Of a stretch of 64,000 nucleotides of DNA, positions 56,142-64,000 are shown piece by piece. Positions within the stretch are counted from its first letter, which is position 1. Each line of letters opens with the position of its first letter. The stretch comes from Parerythrobacter lutipelagi (GTDB lineage Bacteria > Pseudomonadota > Alphaproteobacteria > Sphingomonadales > Sphingomonadaceae): positions 1,374,001 through 1,438,000 of the forward strand of contig NZ_SKCJ01000001.1 in the NCBI RefSeq assembly GCF_005434975.1, given 5' to 3'. A program made the translations under genes and the position numbers. The notes below the pieces were generated by a model. The model did no database searches. It saw only the letters and a list, made by a program, of their open reading frames with translations, and was not told the DNA's origin.

Positions 56142-57320
56142 ATGCGCGACGCAGTTATCGTATCCACCGCCCGCACCCCTATCGGGCGCGCTTACAAGGG
56201 CGCTTTCAACGCCACGCCTGGCGCCACGCTCGGCTCATACTCACTGGCCCCCGCGATCGAACGCGCCGGTATCGATGCCGGTGAGATCGACGATGTGGTG
56301 TGGGGTGCAGTCCTCACTCAGGGCACACAGGCAGGCAACATCGCCCGCCAGGTCGCTTTGCGTGCCGGCTGCCCCGTCTCCGTCGCAGCCCAGACGATCG
56401 ACCGTCAGTGTTCGTCGGGCCTGATGGCCATTTCGACAGCTGCCAAGCAGATCATCGTCGACAATATGGATGTGGTCGTCGGTGGCGGGCAGGATTCCAT
56501 CAGCATGGTGCAGACGCCGGAAATGCGTGTCGCGCCGGACCGTTCGCTGATCGAAATGCATCCGAACGTATACATGCCGATGCTGCAGACAGCGGAAACC
56601 GTGGCCAAGCGCTACAACATCAGCCGCGATGCGCAGGATGAATACGCGCTCCAGAGCCAGCAACGCACCGCTGCCGGGCAGGAATCAGGCAAGTTCGACG
56701 ACGAGATCGTTCCGGTCACCACCACCATGATGGTGAAAGACAAGGCTAGCGGCGAAGTCAGCCAGCAGGAAGTCACCCTCACCAAGGATGAAGGCAACCG
56801 CCCTTCGACCACGCTCGAGGGTCTCCAGTCGCTCAACGCTGTCATGGGCCCTGATGCCGTGATCACCGCAGGCAATGCCAGCCAGCTGTCCGATGGTTCG
56901 TCGGCTTCGATCCTGATGGAAGCCAAGCTTGCCGAGAAAAAAGGCCTGAGCCCGCTCGGCCGTTATGTCGGCATGGCGGTGGCGGGGACCGAACCTGACG
57001 AAATGGGCATTGGCCCGGTCTTCGCGATCCCGAAGCTGCTCGAACAGACCGGCGTAAAGATGGACGAAGTCGGCCTGTGGGAACTCAACGAAGCGTTCGC
57101 AGTGCAAGTGCTCTATTGCCGCGACAAGCTCGGCATCGACAACGATATCCTCAACGTCAACGGCGGGTCGATTTCGATCGGTCATCCTTATGGCATGACC
57201 GGCGCGCGCTGCGTTGGCCACGCGCTGATCGAAGGCAAGCGTCGCGGCGCGAAGTATGTCGTCGTGACCATGTGCGTCGGCGGCGGCATGGGCGCAGCCG
57301 GGATGTTCGAAGTTCTCTGA
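56142..57320 (+). CDS. Acetyl-CoA C-acyltransferase (thiolase)
   Basis: 392-residue thiolase. Acyl-enzyme cysteine 90 in [20 protein letters not shown], His348 in [10 protein letters not shown], and C-terminal acid/base cysteine 378 in [11 protein letters not shown]. The GHPYG variant instead of GHPIG is seen in the FadA-like acyltransferase group. AAAGGAG before the ATG. Cleaves 3-ketoacyl-CoA or condenses acetyl-CoA. Confidence 0.95.
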   Translation: MRDAVIVSTARTPIGRAYKGAFNATPGATLGSYSLAPAIERAGIDAGEIDDVVWGAVLTQGTQAGNIARQVALRAGCPVSVAAQTIDRQCSSGLMAISTAAKQIIVDNMDVVVGGGQDSISMVQTPEMRVAPDRSLIEMHPNVYMPMLQTAETVAKRYNISRDAQDEYALQSQQRTAAGQESGKFDDEIVPVTTTMMVKDKASGEVSQQEVTLTKDEGNRPSTTLEGLQSLNAVMGPDAVITAGNASQLSDGSSASILMEAKLAEKKGLSPLGRYVGMAVAGTEPDEMGIGPVFAIPKLLEQTGVKMDEVGLWELNEAFAVQVLYCRDKLGIDNDILNVNGGSISIGHPYGMTGARCVGHALIEGKRRGAKYVVVTMCVGGGMGAAGMFEVL

Positions 57321-57342
57321 TCCAGACTTGGACTTGCAAATT

Positions 57343-57383
57343 CGGGCGGCATTCGGGAAACCGGGTGCCGCCCGTTCCGTTTT
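57343..57383 (+). terminator. Probable terminator after the thiolase gene
   Basis: 9-bp perfect stem CGGGCGGCA/TGCCGCCCG with a 14-nt loop, followed by TTCCGTTTT. Confidence 0.65.
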
Positions 57384-57404
57384 GGGCGAACAGGAGAAAG
57401 TCCC

Positions 57405-58004
57405 ATGAAGGCGTCAAGCATTTCGATCGCAGCGGGCGCTGCTCTGGTTCTGGCGGCTTGCGGCGGGAAGGATGCGTCATCGGAAACCGACGTGCCTGCC
57501 CCGACTGCCGAGCAGGCAGAACAGACCGCAGCCCCCGCTTTCGCCTCGACCTATACCGATTTCGATCTCGCAAATTGCAAAGTGCTGAGCGAAGAGCGCG
57601 AAGAGGGTTCCTCGGCGGAATATGAATGCCCCGGTTTCGGCAAGACGGCGCTTCTCGTGCAGGAAGGCGATGGCCGGTTCGATCTCGATGCCGGTGTCGA
57701 TGATGAAGACTTCCAGACCGTCGGCGCGTTCAACGATATCGCCGAAACTGTCGAATGGCGGCTGAAGGACGGCAAACCCTTCGCAGTGATCTTCCGCTAT
57801 CGCGATGTGTCGATGGAAGGAAAGGGCAGAACTGTGCTGGCCGTCGAGACGGTCGGAGCGGAAAAGCTGCCAGGATGCCGCGTGGCGCAAATTTCAGGCG
57901 ATACGCCCGAGGCAAACAGCAAGGCACGCGAAATGGCAGACATAGCTGCAGAGGACAGTTTCGTCTGCCCGGAACGGCCTGAGTACATTGGCGCGGCAAG
58001 CTAG
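57405..58004 (+). CDS. Lipoprotein of unknown function
   Basis: 199 residues with AGGAG before the ATG. Lipoprotein signal ending LVLAACGGKD, cysteine 19. The mature protein has a Thr/Glu/Pro/Ala-rich linker and a globular part with two possible disulfide cysteines (LANCKVLSEE, YECPGFGK) plus a C-terminal pair (PGCRVAQ, FVCPERP). Single-gene unit. No family recognised. Confidence 0.8.
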   Translation: MKASSISIAAGAALVLAACGGKDASSETDVPAPTAEQAEQTAAPAFASTYTDFDLANCKVLSEEREEGSSAEYECPGFGKTALLVQEGDGRFDLDAGVDDEDFQTVGAFNDIAETVEWRLKDGKPFAVIFRYRDVSMEGKGRTVLAVETVGAEKLPGCRVAQISGDTPEANSKAREMADIAAEDSFVCPERPEYIGAAS

Positions 58005-58090
58005 GGTCCCGGTCCTGAGCACTTGCCTGTCATCCCTGTAGCGCGCATCATGCCGCGCATCATGCCTTTGCGGGAGGGGGAGGCAAGCCA

Positions 58091-58693
58091 ATGGGAATAA
58101 TGGAAATCATCGGAATTGCAGGTAGCGTCAGCCTGCTTGCCGGCTGGCGGCTTTACCTGTGCATTTTTGCGACCGGTTTGGCGATGCGGTCGGAAATCCT
58201 TCCTGTGCCGGAACACCTCGCCAGCCTCGGAGCGCTTGAGAACCCGTGGGTCATGGGCATTGCCGGCATTGCCGCAGTCTGCGAATTTTTTGCCGACAAG
58301 GTCATGTGGCTCGATTCGATCTGGGATGCGGTCCACACCTTTGTCCGCCCGATTGGCGGCGCGCTGCTTGCATTGGCGATTATCGACCCGTCCGACCCTG
58401 CCACGCAGGTAATCGCTTTCATCCTGGGCGGCAGCGCGGCGCTGGCATCGCATGCTAGCAAGGCTGGGACCCGCGGCGTGGTAAACACAAGTCCGGAGCC
58501 GGTCAGCAATCTTGCCGTTTCGACGGTGGAGGATGTGGCGACGGTTGGCTTGCTCTACGTTGCTTACGAATATCCCTATGTCGCAGGCGGCGTCGCGCTG
58601 GCCCTGCTCGCGCTCACGGTGTGGCTGCTGCTGATCGCCCGGCGAATTATCAAACGGGTGCTGGGCGGGAAGCCGAAAACCGAAGAGGTTTAG
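58091..58693 (+). CDS. DUF4126-family inner-membrane protein
   Basis: 200 residues with about four to five membrane helices; signature regions SVSLLAGWRLYLCIFATGLA and FFADKVMWLDSIWDAVHTF followed by LGGSAALASHASKAGTR match DUF4126. GGGAGG lies before the ATG. Convergent with phaZ, whose stop overlaps it by 4 bp. Function unknown. Confidence 0.85.
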   Translation: MGIMEIIGIAGSVSLLAGWRLYLCIFATGLAMRSEILPVPEHLASLGALENPWVMGIAGIAAVCEFFADKVMWLDSIWDAVHTFVRPIGGALLALAIIDPSDPATQVIAFILGGSAALASHASKAGTRGVVNTSPEPVSNLAVSTVEDVATVGLLYVAYEYPYVAGGVALALLALTVWLLLIARRIIKRVLGGKPKTEEV

Positions 58694-59934
58694 GCCACTG
58701 CCTTCAGCTTCGCTTTGGCGTGTTCGGCGATGAATTCCTCGACCACCGGAGCCACTTTGCTGCGCCAGCGGCTGCCGTTGAAGATCCCGTAGTGCCCGGC
58801 TCCTTCGGCCATGTAATAGCGCTTCTTGCTCGCGCTCAGGCCGGTTGCCAGCTTCAGCGCGGCTTTCGTCTGACCAAGGCCTGAAATATCGTCACGCTCG
58901 CCTTCGATGGCGAGGATTGCTGTTTGTTTGATGTCAGCCAGATCGACCCGCGTTCCGCGATGTTCGAACGTGCCGTTCGGAATCGAATGCTTCTGGAACA
59001 CTTCTTCGACCGTCTGGAGGTAAAACTCCGCCGTCATGTCGCACACGCTGCGATATTCGTCGTAGAAATCCTTGGTCGCCTGCGCACTGTCGTCGTCGCC
59101 GACATTGAGGTGTTTGAACATCTCGTAATGGCTCATCATGTGCTGACCGAGGTTCATGCTCATGAAGCTGGCGAGCTGAAGGAAGCCGGGATAAACCCGC
59201 CGGCCGGCCCCGCGATGCTGCATCGGGACGGTGGCAATGACAGTGTGCCGGAACCATTCGAGTGGGCGCTCCATCGCCAGATCATTTACCGTGGTCGGGC
59301 TTTCGCGCGTGTCGATCGGGCCGCCCATCATCGTCAATGTCCGGGGCAATGCCGGGTTCTTGTCGCGGTTCATCAGAGCGGTGGCGGCAAGCGCTGGGAC
59401 CGACGGCTGGCACACCGCCATCATGTTCGCACCCGGGCCGATGAATTCGAGGAACTCGATCAGATAATCGATGTAATCGTCGAGATCGAAGTGGCCCTCA
59501 TGCAACGGCACATTCCGCGCATCGGCCCAATCGGTAATATAGACTTCGCAGTTTTCGACCATGCGGGCGACAGTGCCGCGCAGCAATGTAGCGTAGTGGC
59601 CGCTCATCGGAGCAACGATCAGGAGTTTCGGCGCATCGGCCGGCAGGCCTTCGCGGGCAAAGCGCTTCAAATCGCCGAACGGCTTGTTGACCACGGTTGC
59701 TTCGCTGACGGGATACTGCTTCGCGCCGATCGAGACATGTTCGATGCCGAACGCCGGTTTGCCGTAGGGCGCGGCCGCATGGGCGAACACCTCCAGCGCC
59801 GATGCCATCATCGAGCCCGTGCCCATATAGCCCATCGGCAGGCGCGGATTGGACAGCATTTCAGCGCCGATGGATGCCCATGCGCTGGCGCTGTTCATCC
59901 ACGAGCGCTGCAATTCATATGCATGATAAAGCAA
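58690..59934 (-). CDS. phaZ: Intracellular polyhydroxyalkanoate depolymerase
   Basis: Mobilises stored PHA granules. 414 residues from a TTG start (LYHAYELQRSWMNSASAW), with AGGGGA 7 nt upstream; an ATG-started longer frame has no support. PhaZ marks: AVCQPSVPALAATAL with nucleophile cysteine 175 (these enzymes use Cys, not Ser), DWADARNVPLHEGHFDLDDY, and AGHYGIFNGSRWRSKV with His381. Pairs functionally with phaB at 29 kb. Confidence 0.95.
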   Translation of the reverse strand: MLYHAYELQRSWMNSASAWASIGAEMLSNPRLPMGYMGTGSMMASALEVFAHAAAPYGKPAFGIEHVSIGAKQYPVSEATVVNKPFGDLKRFAREGLPADAPKLLIVAPMSGHYATLLRGTVARMVENCEVYITDWADARNVPLHEGHFDLDDYIDYLIEFLEFIGPGANMMAVCQPSVPALAATALMNRDKNPALPRTLTMMGGPIDTRESPTTVNDLAMERPLEWFRHTVIATVPMQHRGAGRRVYPGFLQLASFMSMNLGQHMMSHYEMFKHLNVGDDDSAQATKDFYDEYRSVCDMTAEFYLQTVEEVFQKHSIPNGTFEHRGTRVDLADIKQTAILAIEGERDDISGLGQTKAALKLATGLSASKKRYYMAEGAGHYGIFNGSRWRSKVAPVVEEFIAEHAKAKLKAVA

Positions 59935-60098
59935 ACCGAAGTCCCCTGCGTTCTGATTGGTAACGGACCTCTCTCGGGTCTCTTGTGCATTGCACAATGG
60001 CTGGTTCAGTGCCGATATGCAACGCATCATTGCCCTGCATCGGGAAAAAGGCCTCGGGAGCAGTGGAATTTGCTGCCCGCCATCGCTACTTGGCGTGA

Positions 60099-61952
60099 AT
60101 GGATGGACCGAAGGACGAAATCGCGGAATCGCCAGCAGAGCCGCGGCGTTCATTCCTTTCCCGCCGGAAACGCCGTGCAGATGGCGAGCCGAAGCCGTCT
60201 CGCTCGCTCAAGCCATTGGGAATGGTTTATCAGGCTGCCGCACAATATCCGGTTTATGTATCGCTGGCCTTTGTATCGCTGTTGATCACCGCTGCAGCAA
60301 CACTGGCTATTCCCGCCTATTTCAAAGACATCATCGACAAGGGCTTCGCCGGAGCAGGCAGCGCAGAGCAGATAGCCGACACATTCGAGACAGTTTTGCT
60401 TATCGTAGTGGTCCTCGCGATGGGGACAGCGATGAGGTTCTATTTCGTCAGCTGGATTGGCGAGCGTGTGGTCGCCGATATACGATTGAAAGTGCAGCAG
60501 AACCTGCTTCGCCTGCACCCGGGCTTCTACGAAGAGAACAGCCCGAAGGAAATATCCAGCCGGATGACCTCCGATACGACCCTGATAGAGCAGGTCGTCG
60601 GGACAACGGCATCGGTTGCGCTGCGAAACACTCTCATGGCCATCGGCGGTACCGCGTATCTGTTCTGGCTCGCCCCGCAAATGACTCTCGGTCTGGCGTT
60701 GGTCATTCCTGCGATCGTCATTCCGATCACGATTTTCGGGCGGCGACTGCGCAATGTCTCGCGCACCAGCCAGGACCGCGTCGCCGATGTCGGCGCCATG
60801 GTCACAGAAGTGCTTGGCGCGATGAAGATCGTTCAGGCCTTCAATCAGGAGGCGCGGGAAGCAACCCGGTTCGAAGGGGCTGTCGAACGCACATTCGTGG
60901 TTGCCAAGAAACGCATCCTGATCCGTGCGATCATGACTTCGGTGATCATCCTGATGATCTTCGGATCGATCACCCTTCTGATGTGGCGCGGCGCCAATGG
61001 TGTGGCCACCGGCGAGATCAGCGGCGGCACGATCGCTGCTTTTGTTCTCGTCGGGGGGCTGGTTGCCGGCGCGTTTGGCTCGCTGACAGAGGTGTATGGC
61101 GATCTTCTGCGCGGGGCTGGGGCCGCGAGCCGCCTGAGCGAGCTGCTGGAAGAAGAGCCGACAATTTCCGTCCCGGATCGGCCGCTATCGCTGCCCCAGC
61201 CGCCGCGCGGAAGCCTGTCATTTCGCAATGTCACGTTTCGCTATCCGACCCGGCTGGAGACAGCGGCGCTCAAGGACTTCACGCTCGAGGTGGAACCGGG
61301 CGAGACAGTGGCCATCGTGGGGCCATCAGGTGCGGGCAAATCGACGATATTTCAGCTGGTCGAGCGGTTTTACGATCCGCAGGCCGGATCGATCAGGATC
61401 GATGGAATTCCTTTGCCGAGTGCGGACCCGGCAGAGCTCCGCCAGCGGATCGCGCTCGTCCCTCAGGAAGGCGTGCTGTTCAGCGCCGATGCTCGCGACA
61501 ATCTGCGTTATGGGAATTGGGGCGCGAGCGACGAGCAGATCTGGGATGCCGCCCGTGCGGCCAATGCTGAACAATTCCTCCGCGAGTTGCCGCAAGGTCT
61601 CGACACCTATCTCGGTGAAAGCGGAACGCGGCTCTCGGGCGGCCAGCAACAACGCGTCGCAATTGCCCGCGCTCTGCTGCGCGATGCACCGATCCTGCTG
61701 CTCGACGAAGCAACCAGCGCGTTGGATGCGGAGAGTGAACGTCTGGTCCAGGAAGCGCTCGACCGGCTGATGCAGAATCGCACGACTCTGGTTATCGCGC
61801 ACCGGCTGGCGACAGTCCGGGCAGCAGACCGCATTGTGGTAATGGAAGAAGGCCGGATCGTGGAGCAAGGCACGCATGCGCAATTGTCGGCAGCGGGCGG
61901 GCTCTACAGCCATCTGGCCAACCTGCAGTTTACCTCTGCGCAAGTGGCCTGA
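60099..61952 (+). CDS. ABC transporter half-exporter (MsbA-like, fused permease and ATPase)
   Basis: 617 residues. Basic N-terminal extension, six-helix permease domain (about 50-330), then ATPase. Walker A GPSGAGKST, Q-loop VPQEGVLF, signature LSGGQQQRVAIARALL, Walker B ILLLDEATSALD, H-loop IAHRLATV. A homodimeric exporter of lipid-like substrates is likely. Divergent from phaZ. Substrate unknown. Confidence 0.93.
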   Translation: MDGPKDEIAESPAEPRRSFLSRRKRRADGEPKPSRSLKPLGMVYQAAAQYPVYVSLAFVSLLITAAATLAIPAYFKDIIDKGFAGAGSAEQIADTFETVLLIVVVLAMGTAMRFYFVSWIGERVVADIRLKVQQNLLRLHPGFYEENSPKEISSRMTSDTTLIEQVVGTTASVALRNTLMAIGGTAYLFWLAPQMTLGLALVIPAIVIPITIFGRRLRNVSRTSQDRVADVGAMVTEVLGAMKIVQAFNQEAREATRFEGAVERTFVVAKKRILIRAIMTSVIILMIFGSITLLMWRGANGVATGEISGGTIAAFVLVGGLVAGAFGSLTEVYGDLLRGAGAASRLSELLEEEPTISVPDRPLSLPQPPRGSLSFRNVTFRYPTRLETAALKDFTLEVEPGETVAIVGPSGAGKSTIFQLVERFYDPQAGSIRIDGIPLPSADPAELRQRIALVPQEGVLFSADARDNLRYGNWGASDEQIWDAARAANAEQFLRELPQGLDTYLGESGTRLSGGQQQRVAIARALLRDAPILLLDEATSALDAESERLVQEALDRLMQNRTTLVIAHRLATVRAADRIVVMEEGRIVEQGTHAQLSAAGGLYSHLANLQFTSAQVA

Positions 61953-61963
61953 TCGCGCTCACA

Positions 61964-62000
61964 GAATCGGGCCCGCAAAATCGGGCCCCCAGAATCGCGC
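61964..62000 (+). repeat. Short direct repeat AATCGGGCCC in the gap before the M13 gene
   Basis: Two copies with one flanking AGAATCG in the 180 bp between the ABC transporter and the M13 peptidase. The inverted GGGCCC could form a weak hairpin after the transporter, but no T-run follows. Confidence 0.35.
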
Positions 62001-62132
62001 GCGCAGCCTCGCTTTTCGACCAACCGCCCGTTTGCACCGACAAATGCGCCCTTTTCGCGCCCGGCCCGTCTATTGCAACGTCACGCACTGATGCCCTAAC
62101 CACGGGCTCGGAAATTTCGGGAGATTTGTAAC

Positions 62133-64000
62133 ATGCTACGCACAATGCTTGCGGTCACGGCCAGCGCCGCCGCGCTCGCCATCGCCACACCTGCTCTTGC
62201 CGACGATCACATGGAGGCAGAGGCGGCTGAGCCTGCAACGCCGACCATGAGCTTCGGCGAATGGGGCGTCGACCCGGAATTGCTGTCCGATGATATCGAT
62301 CCGGGCGATGACTTCTTCGGTTATGTCAATCAGGCATGGCTCGATGCCAACCCGCTGCCGGCAGAATTCAGCCGCTTCGGTGCCTTCAACCTTCTCCGCG
62401 AAAAATCGACCTCCGACGTCAAGACCCTGGTCGATGAACTGATGGCGAAAGACGCGTCGGATCTCAGCTATGACGAGCAGCGCATCGCAGCGGTGTATTC
62501 GTCTTTTCTCGACACTGACGCGATCGACGCGGCCGGCCTTGCTCCGGCACAGCCATATCTCGACCGGATACAAGGTGCCGGCAACCTCGACGCGCTGGTC
62601 ACTCTCTGGTCGACACCCGGTTACGCCTCGCCGCTCGGCGGCGGGGTCAATGTAGATGCCAAGGAAACGAGCCGCTATTCGGTCTATCTTTCGTCCGGCG
62701 GCCTCGGCCTCCCCGACCGTGACTATTACCTCGACGAGAGCGAGAAGGGCGAGGACATCAAGGCGAAGTATCGCGACTATCTCGCGTTTCTTTTCACCAA
62801 GGCCGGTTACGATGATCCTGAGTCCACCGCTGCCGCTGTATTCGGCTTCGAGGACGACATCGCGCGGACCATTTCATGGGACCGTGCCGCAAGCCGCAAC
62901 CTCGACCTTATCTATAACGCCTATACGCCTGCCGAGCTTGGTGAACTGGTCGGCGACTTCCCGATTGAAACGATGATCGAAGCATCGGGCTTTGGCGAAA
63001 CCGATCGTTTTATCGTCACCAACATCCGCCCGAGCGACGAGAAAGCCAAGGAACTTGGTCTCGACGATGAATTCATGTCGAAGATCGGCAAGGGTTTCAC
63101 CGGCATGACCGCATTGCTCCAGACAACGCCGATCGAAACGCTCAAGGCATGGACGGTGAAGGAGTTTCTCGAGAACAATGCGTCGGTCCTGCCAAGCGAG
63201 ATCGATCAGGCCGACTTCGCATTCTTTGGCCAGACGCTTCGCGGCACGCCTGAACAGCGCGAACGCTGGAAGCGGGCGGTAGGCGAGACCGAAGGGCTGA
63301 TGGGCGAATTGCTCGGCAAGTCCTACGTCGAGCGTTACTTCCCGCCGGCCAGCAAGACCGCGATGGACGAGCTGGTGAAGAACCTCCGTCTCGCGCTTGC
63401 CGAGTCGCTCGAAGAAATCGACTGGATGGGCGATGATTCGAAAGAACAAGCGATGGCCAAGCTCAACAGCTTCGATCCGAAAATCGGTTATCGCAACAAT
63501 CTCGATACCTATGAAGGTCTCAATGTGAAGGCCGGCGACCCTATCGGCAACCGCATGGCTGCAGCGCATTGGGCGTGGCGCGATATGCTGGAGAACCTTG
63601 GCGGCCCGATCGACCGGACCGAATGGGGGATGCTCCCGCAGACAGTGAACGCGTATTACAACCCGCTGAAGAACGAGATCGTGTTCCCGGCAGGTATTCT
63701 GCAGCAGCCGTTCTTCGGCGCGGCGGCGGATCCGGCAGTCAATTACGGCGCAATCGGCGGCGTGATCGGCCATGAAATCGGTCATGGCTTCGACGACCAG
63801 GGTTCGAAATTCGATGCCGAGGGCGCGCTGCGCAACTGGTGGACCGATGCCGATCGCGAAGCTTTCGATGAACGCGGAGATGCGCTGGTGGCGCAATACA
63901 ACGCCTATTGCCCGCTCGATGACGGGGAAACCTGCGTCAACGGGCGGCTGACCCTGGGCGAGAACATTGGCGATCTTGGCGGGCTGAGCCTGGCCTACCG
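62133..64000 (+). CDS. M13-family zinc metallopeptidase (neprilysin-like), 3' end outside window
   Basis: 622 codons visible of about 690. Signal peptide MLRTMLAVTASAAALAIATP. Core motifs: NAYYNPLKNEIVFPAGILQQ, then HEIGH at residues 547-551 (His, Glu and His of the zinc site), and ENIGDLGGL with the third ligand glutamate near 609. GGGAG 9 nt before ATG 62133. A periplasmic or outer-membrane endopeptidase degrading oligopeptides. Full length cannot be confirmed. Confidence 0.95.
   Translation, partial: MLRTMLAVTASAAALAIATPALADDHMEAEAAEPATPTMSFGEWGVDPELLSDDIDPGDDFFGYVNQAWLDANPLPAEFSRFGAFNLLREKSTSDVKTLVDELMAKDASDLSYDEQRIAAVYSSFLDTDAIDAAGLAPAQPYLDRIQGAGNLDALVTLWSTPGYASPLGGGVNVDAKETSRYSVYLSSGGLGLPDRDYYLDESEKGEDIKAKYRDYLAFLFTKAGYDDPESTAAAVFGFEDDIARTISWDRAASRNLDLIYNAYTPAELGELVGDFPIETMIEASGFGETDRFIVTNIRPSDEKAKELGLDDEFMSKIGKGFTGMTALLQTTPIETLKAWTVKEFLENNASVLPSEIDQADFAFFGQTLRGTPEQRERWKRAVGETEGLMGELLGKSYVERYFPPASKTAMDELVKNLRLALAESLEEIDWMGDDSKEQAMAKLNSFDPKIGYRNNLDTYEGLNVKAGDPIGNRMAAAHWAWRDMLENLGGPIDRTEWGMLPQTVNAYYNPLKNEIVFPAGILQQPFFGAAADPAVNYGAIGGVIGHEIGHGFDDQGSKFDAEGALRNWWTDADREAFDERGDALVAQYNAYCPLDDGETCVNGRLTLGENIGDLGGLSLAY

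Noticed and set aside
58924-60285. Plus-strand 453-codon frame over phaZ
   Set aside because: Antisense to phaZ, which has a clear Cys nucleophile motif.
62874-63896. Minus-strand 340-codon frame in the M13 gene
   Set aside because: Antisense to the HEIGH-containing metallopeptidase.
1-64000. CRISPR arrays, transposases, integrases, prophage or toxin-antitoxin loci
   Set aside because: No regularly spaced repeats, no transposase or integrase motifs, and no inverted terminal repeats were seen.

Overview
The window is a contiguous, gene-dense stretch of high-GC chromosome that looks like an alphaproteobacterium of the order Sphingomonadales, most likely Erythrobacteraceae. This rests on the gene families seen: a giant NAD-specific glutamate dehydrogenase, DUF455, DUF4126 and DUF3576 proteins, a YqiJ/flotillin pair, exosortase-A-type exopolysaccharide genes, polyhydroxyalkanoate genes, and the order lipoprotein-leuS-lptE-holA. 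No rRNA, tRNA, CRISPR array, insertion sequence or prophage was recognised. Most of it is ordinary core and catabolic chromosome; genus cannot be fixed by reading alone.

Layout. 1-6.6 kb (minus strand): the 5' part of the glutamate dehydrogenase gene, then a run of closely spaced genes read right to left: small membrane protein, six-helix membrane protein, XRE repressor, tiny lipoprotein, alpha/beta hydrolase, TPR protein, luciferase-like monooxygenase. 6.7-11.9 kb: a Tat-exported PhoD phosphatase, thrS (preceded by a threonine-rich mini-ORF) and a TauE/SafE permease. 11.9-14.6 kb (minus): a 42-residue membrane peptide, agmatine deiminase and an M28 lipoprotein peptidase. 14.7-19.6 kb: glnE, bcp and a DUF455 protein, overlapping end to end, then an M23 endopeptidase. 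19.7-23.2 kb: an acyl-CoA ligase/P450/SDR cassette with overlapping stops and starts. 23.4-25.9 kb: YqiJ and flotillin, closed by a strong terminator. 26-31 kb: an odd lower-GC small gene, galU, murA, phaB with a ribbon-helix-helix gene, and a secreted protein. 31-35.6 kb: DUF3576 lipoprotein, leuS, lptE, holA.

At 35.77-36.30 kb is the most unusual structure: the 5' end of a polysaccharide-initiating sugar transferase runs head-on into the 5' end of GDP-mannose 4,6-dehydratase, and both are cut at about 35,991-35,996. This looks like the scar of an inversion or deletion in a surface-polysaccharide locus. Next come a nucleotidyltransferase-like gene, lptA, lptC, an RNase D and ung. 40-50 kb: a DksA-like zinc protein, a methyltransferase, a crotonase, a porin, and gltD/gltB. 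50.5-55.5 kb: a disordered membrane-anchored protein and an exosortase-associated glycosyltransferase (minus) diverge from a small membrane protein and a Wzy-like O-glycosylation ligase (plus). 55.6-64 kb: MaoC hydratase, thiolase, lipoprotein, DUF4126 protein, intracellular PHA depolymerase, an MsbA-like ABC exporter and the 5' part of an M13 metallopeptidase.

How parts fit: phaB, phaZ, the MaoC hydratase, thiolase and crotonase suggest PHA and fatty-acid turnover; gltBD, glnE and the glutamate dehydrogenase form a nitrogen-assimilation set; lptA/C/E, galU, murA and the polysaccharide genes build the envelope. Several very small genes are added here because their ribosome-binding sites, overlaps or lipoboxes support them.
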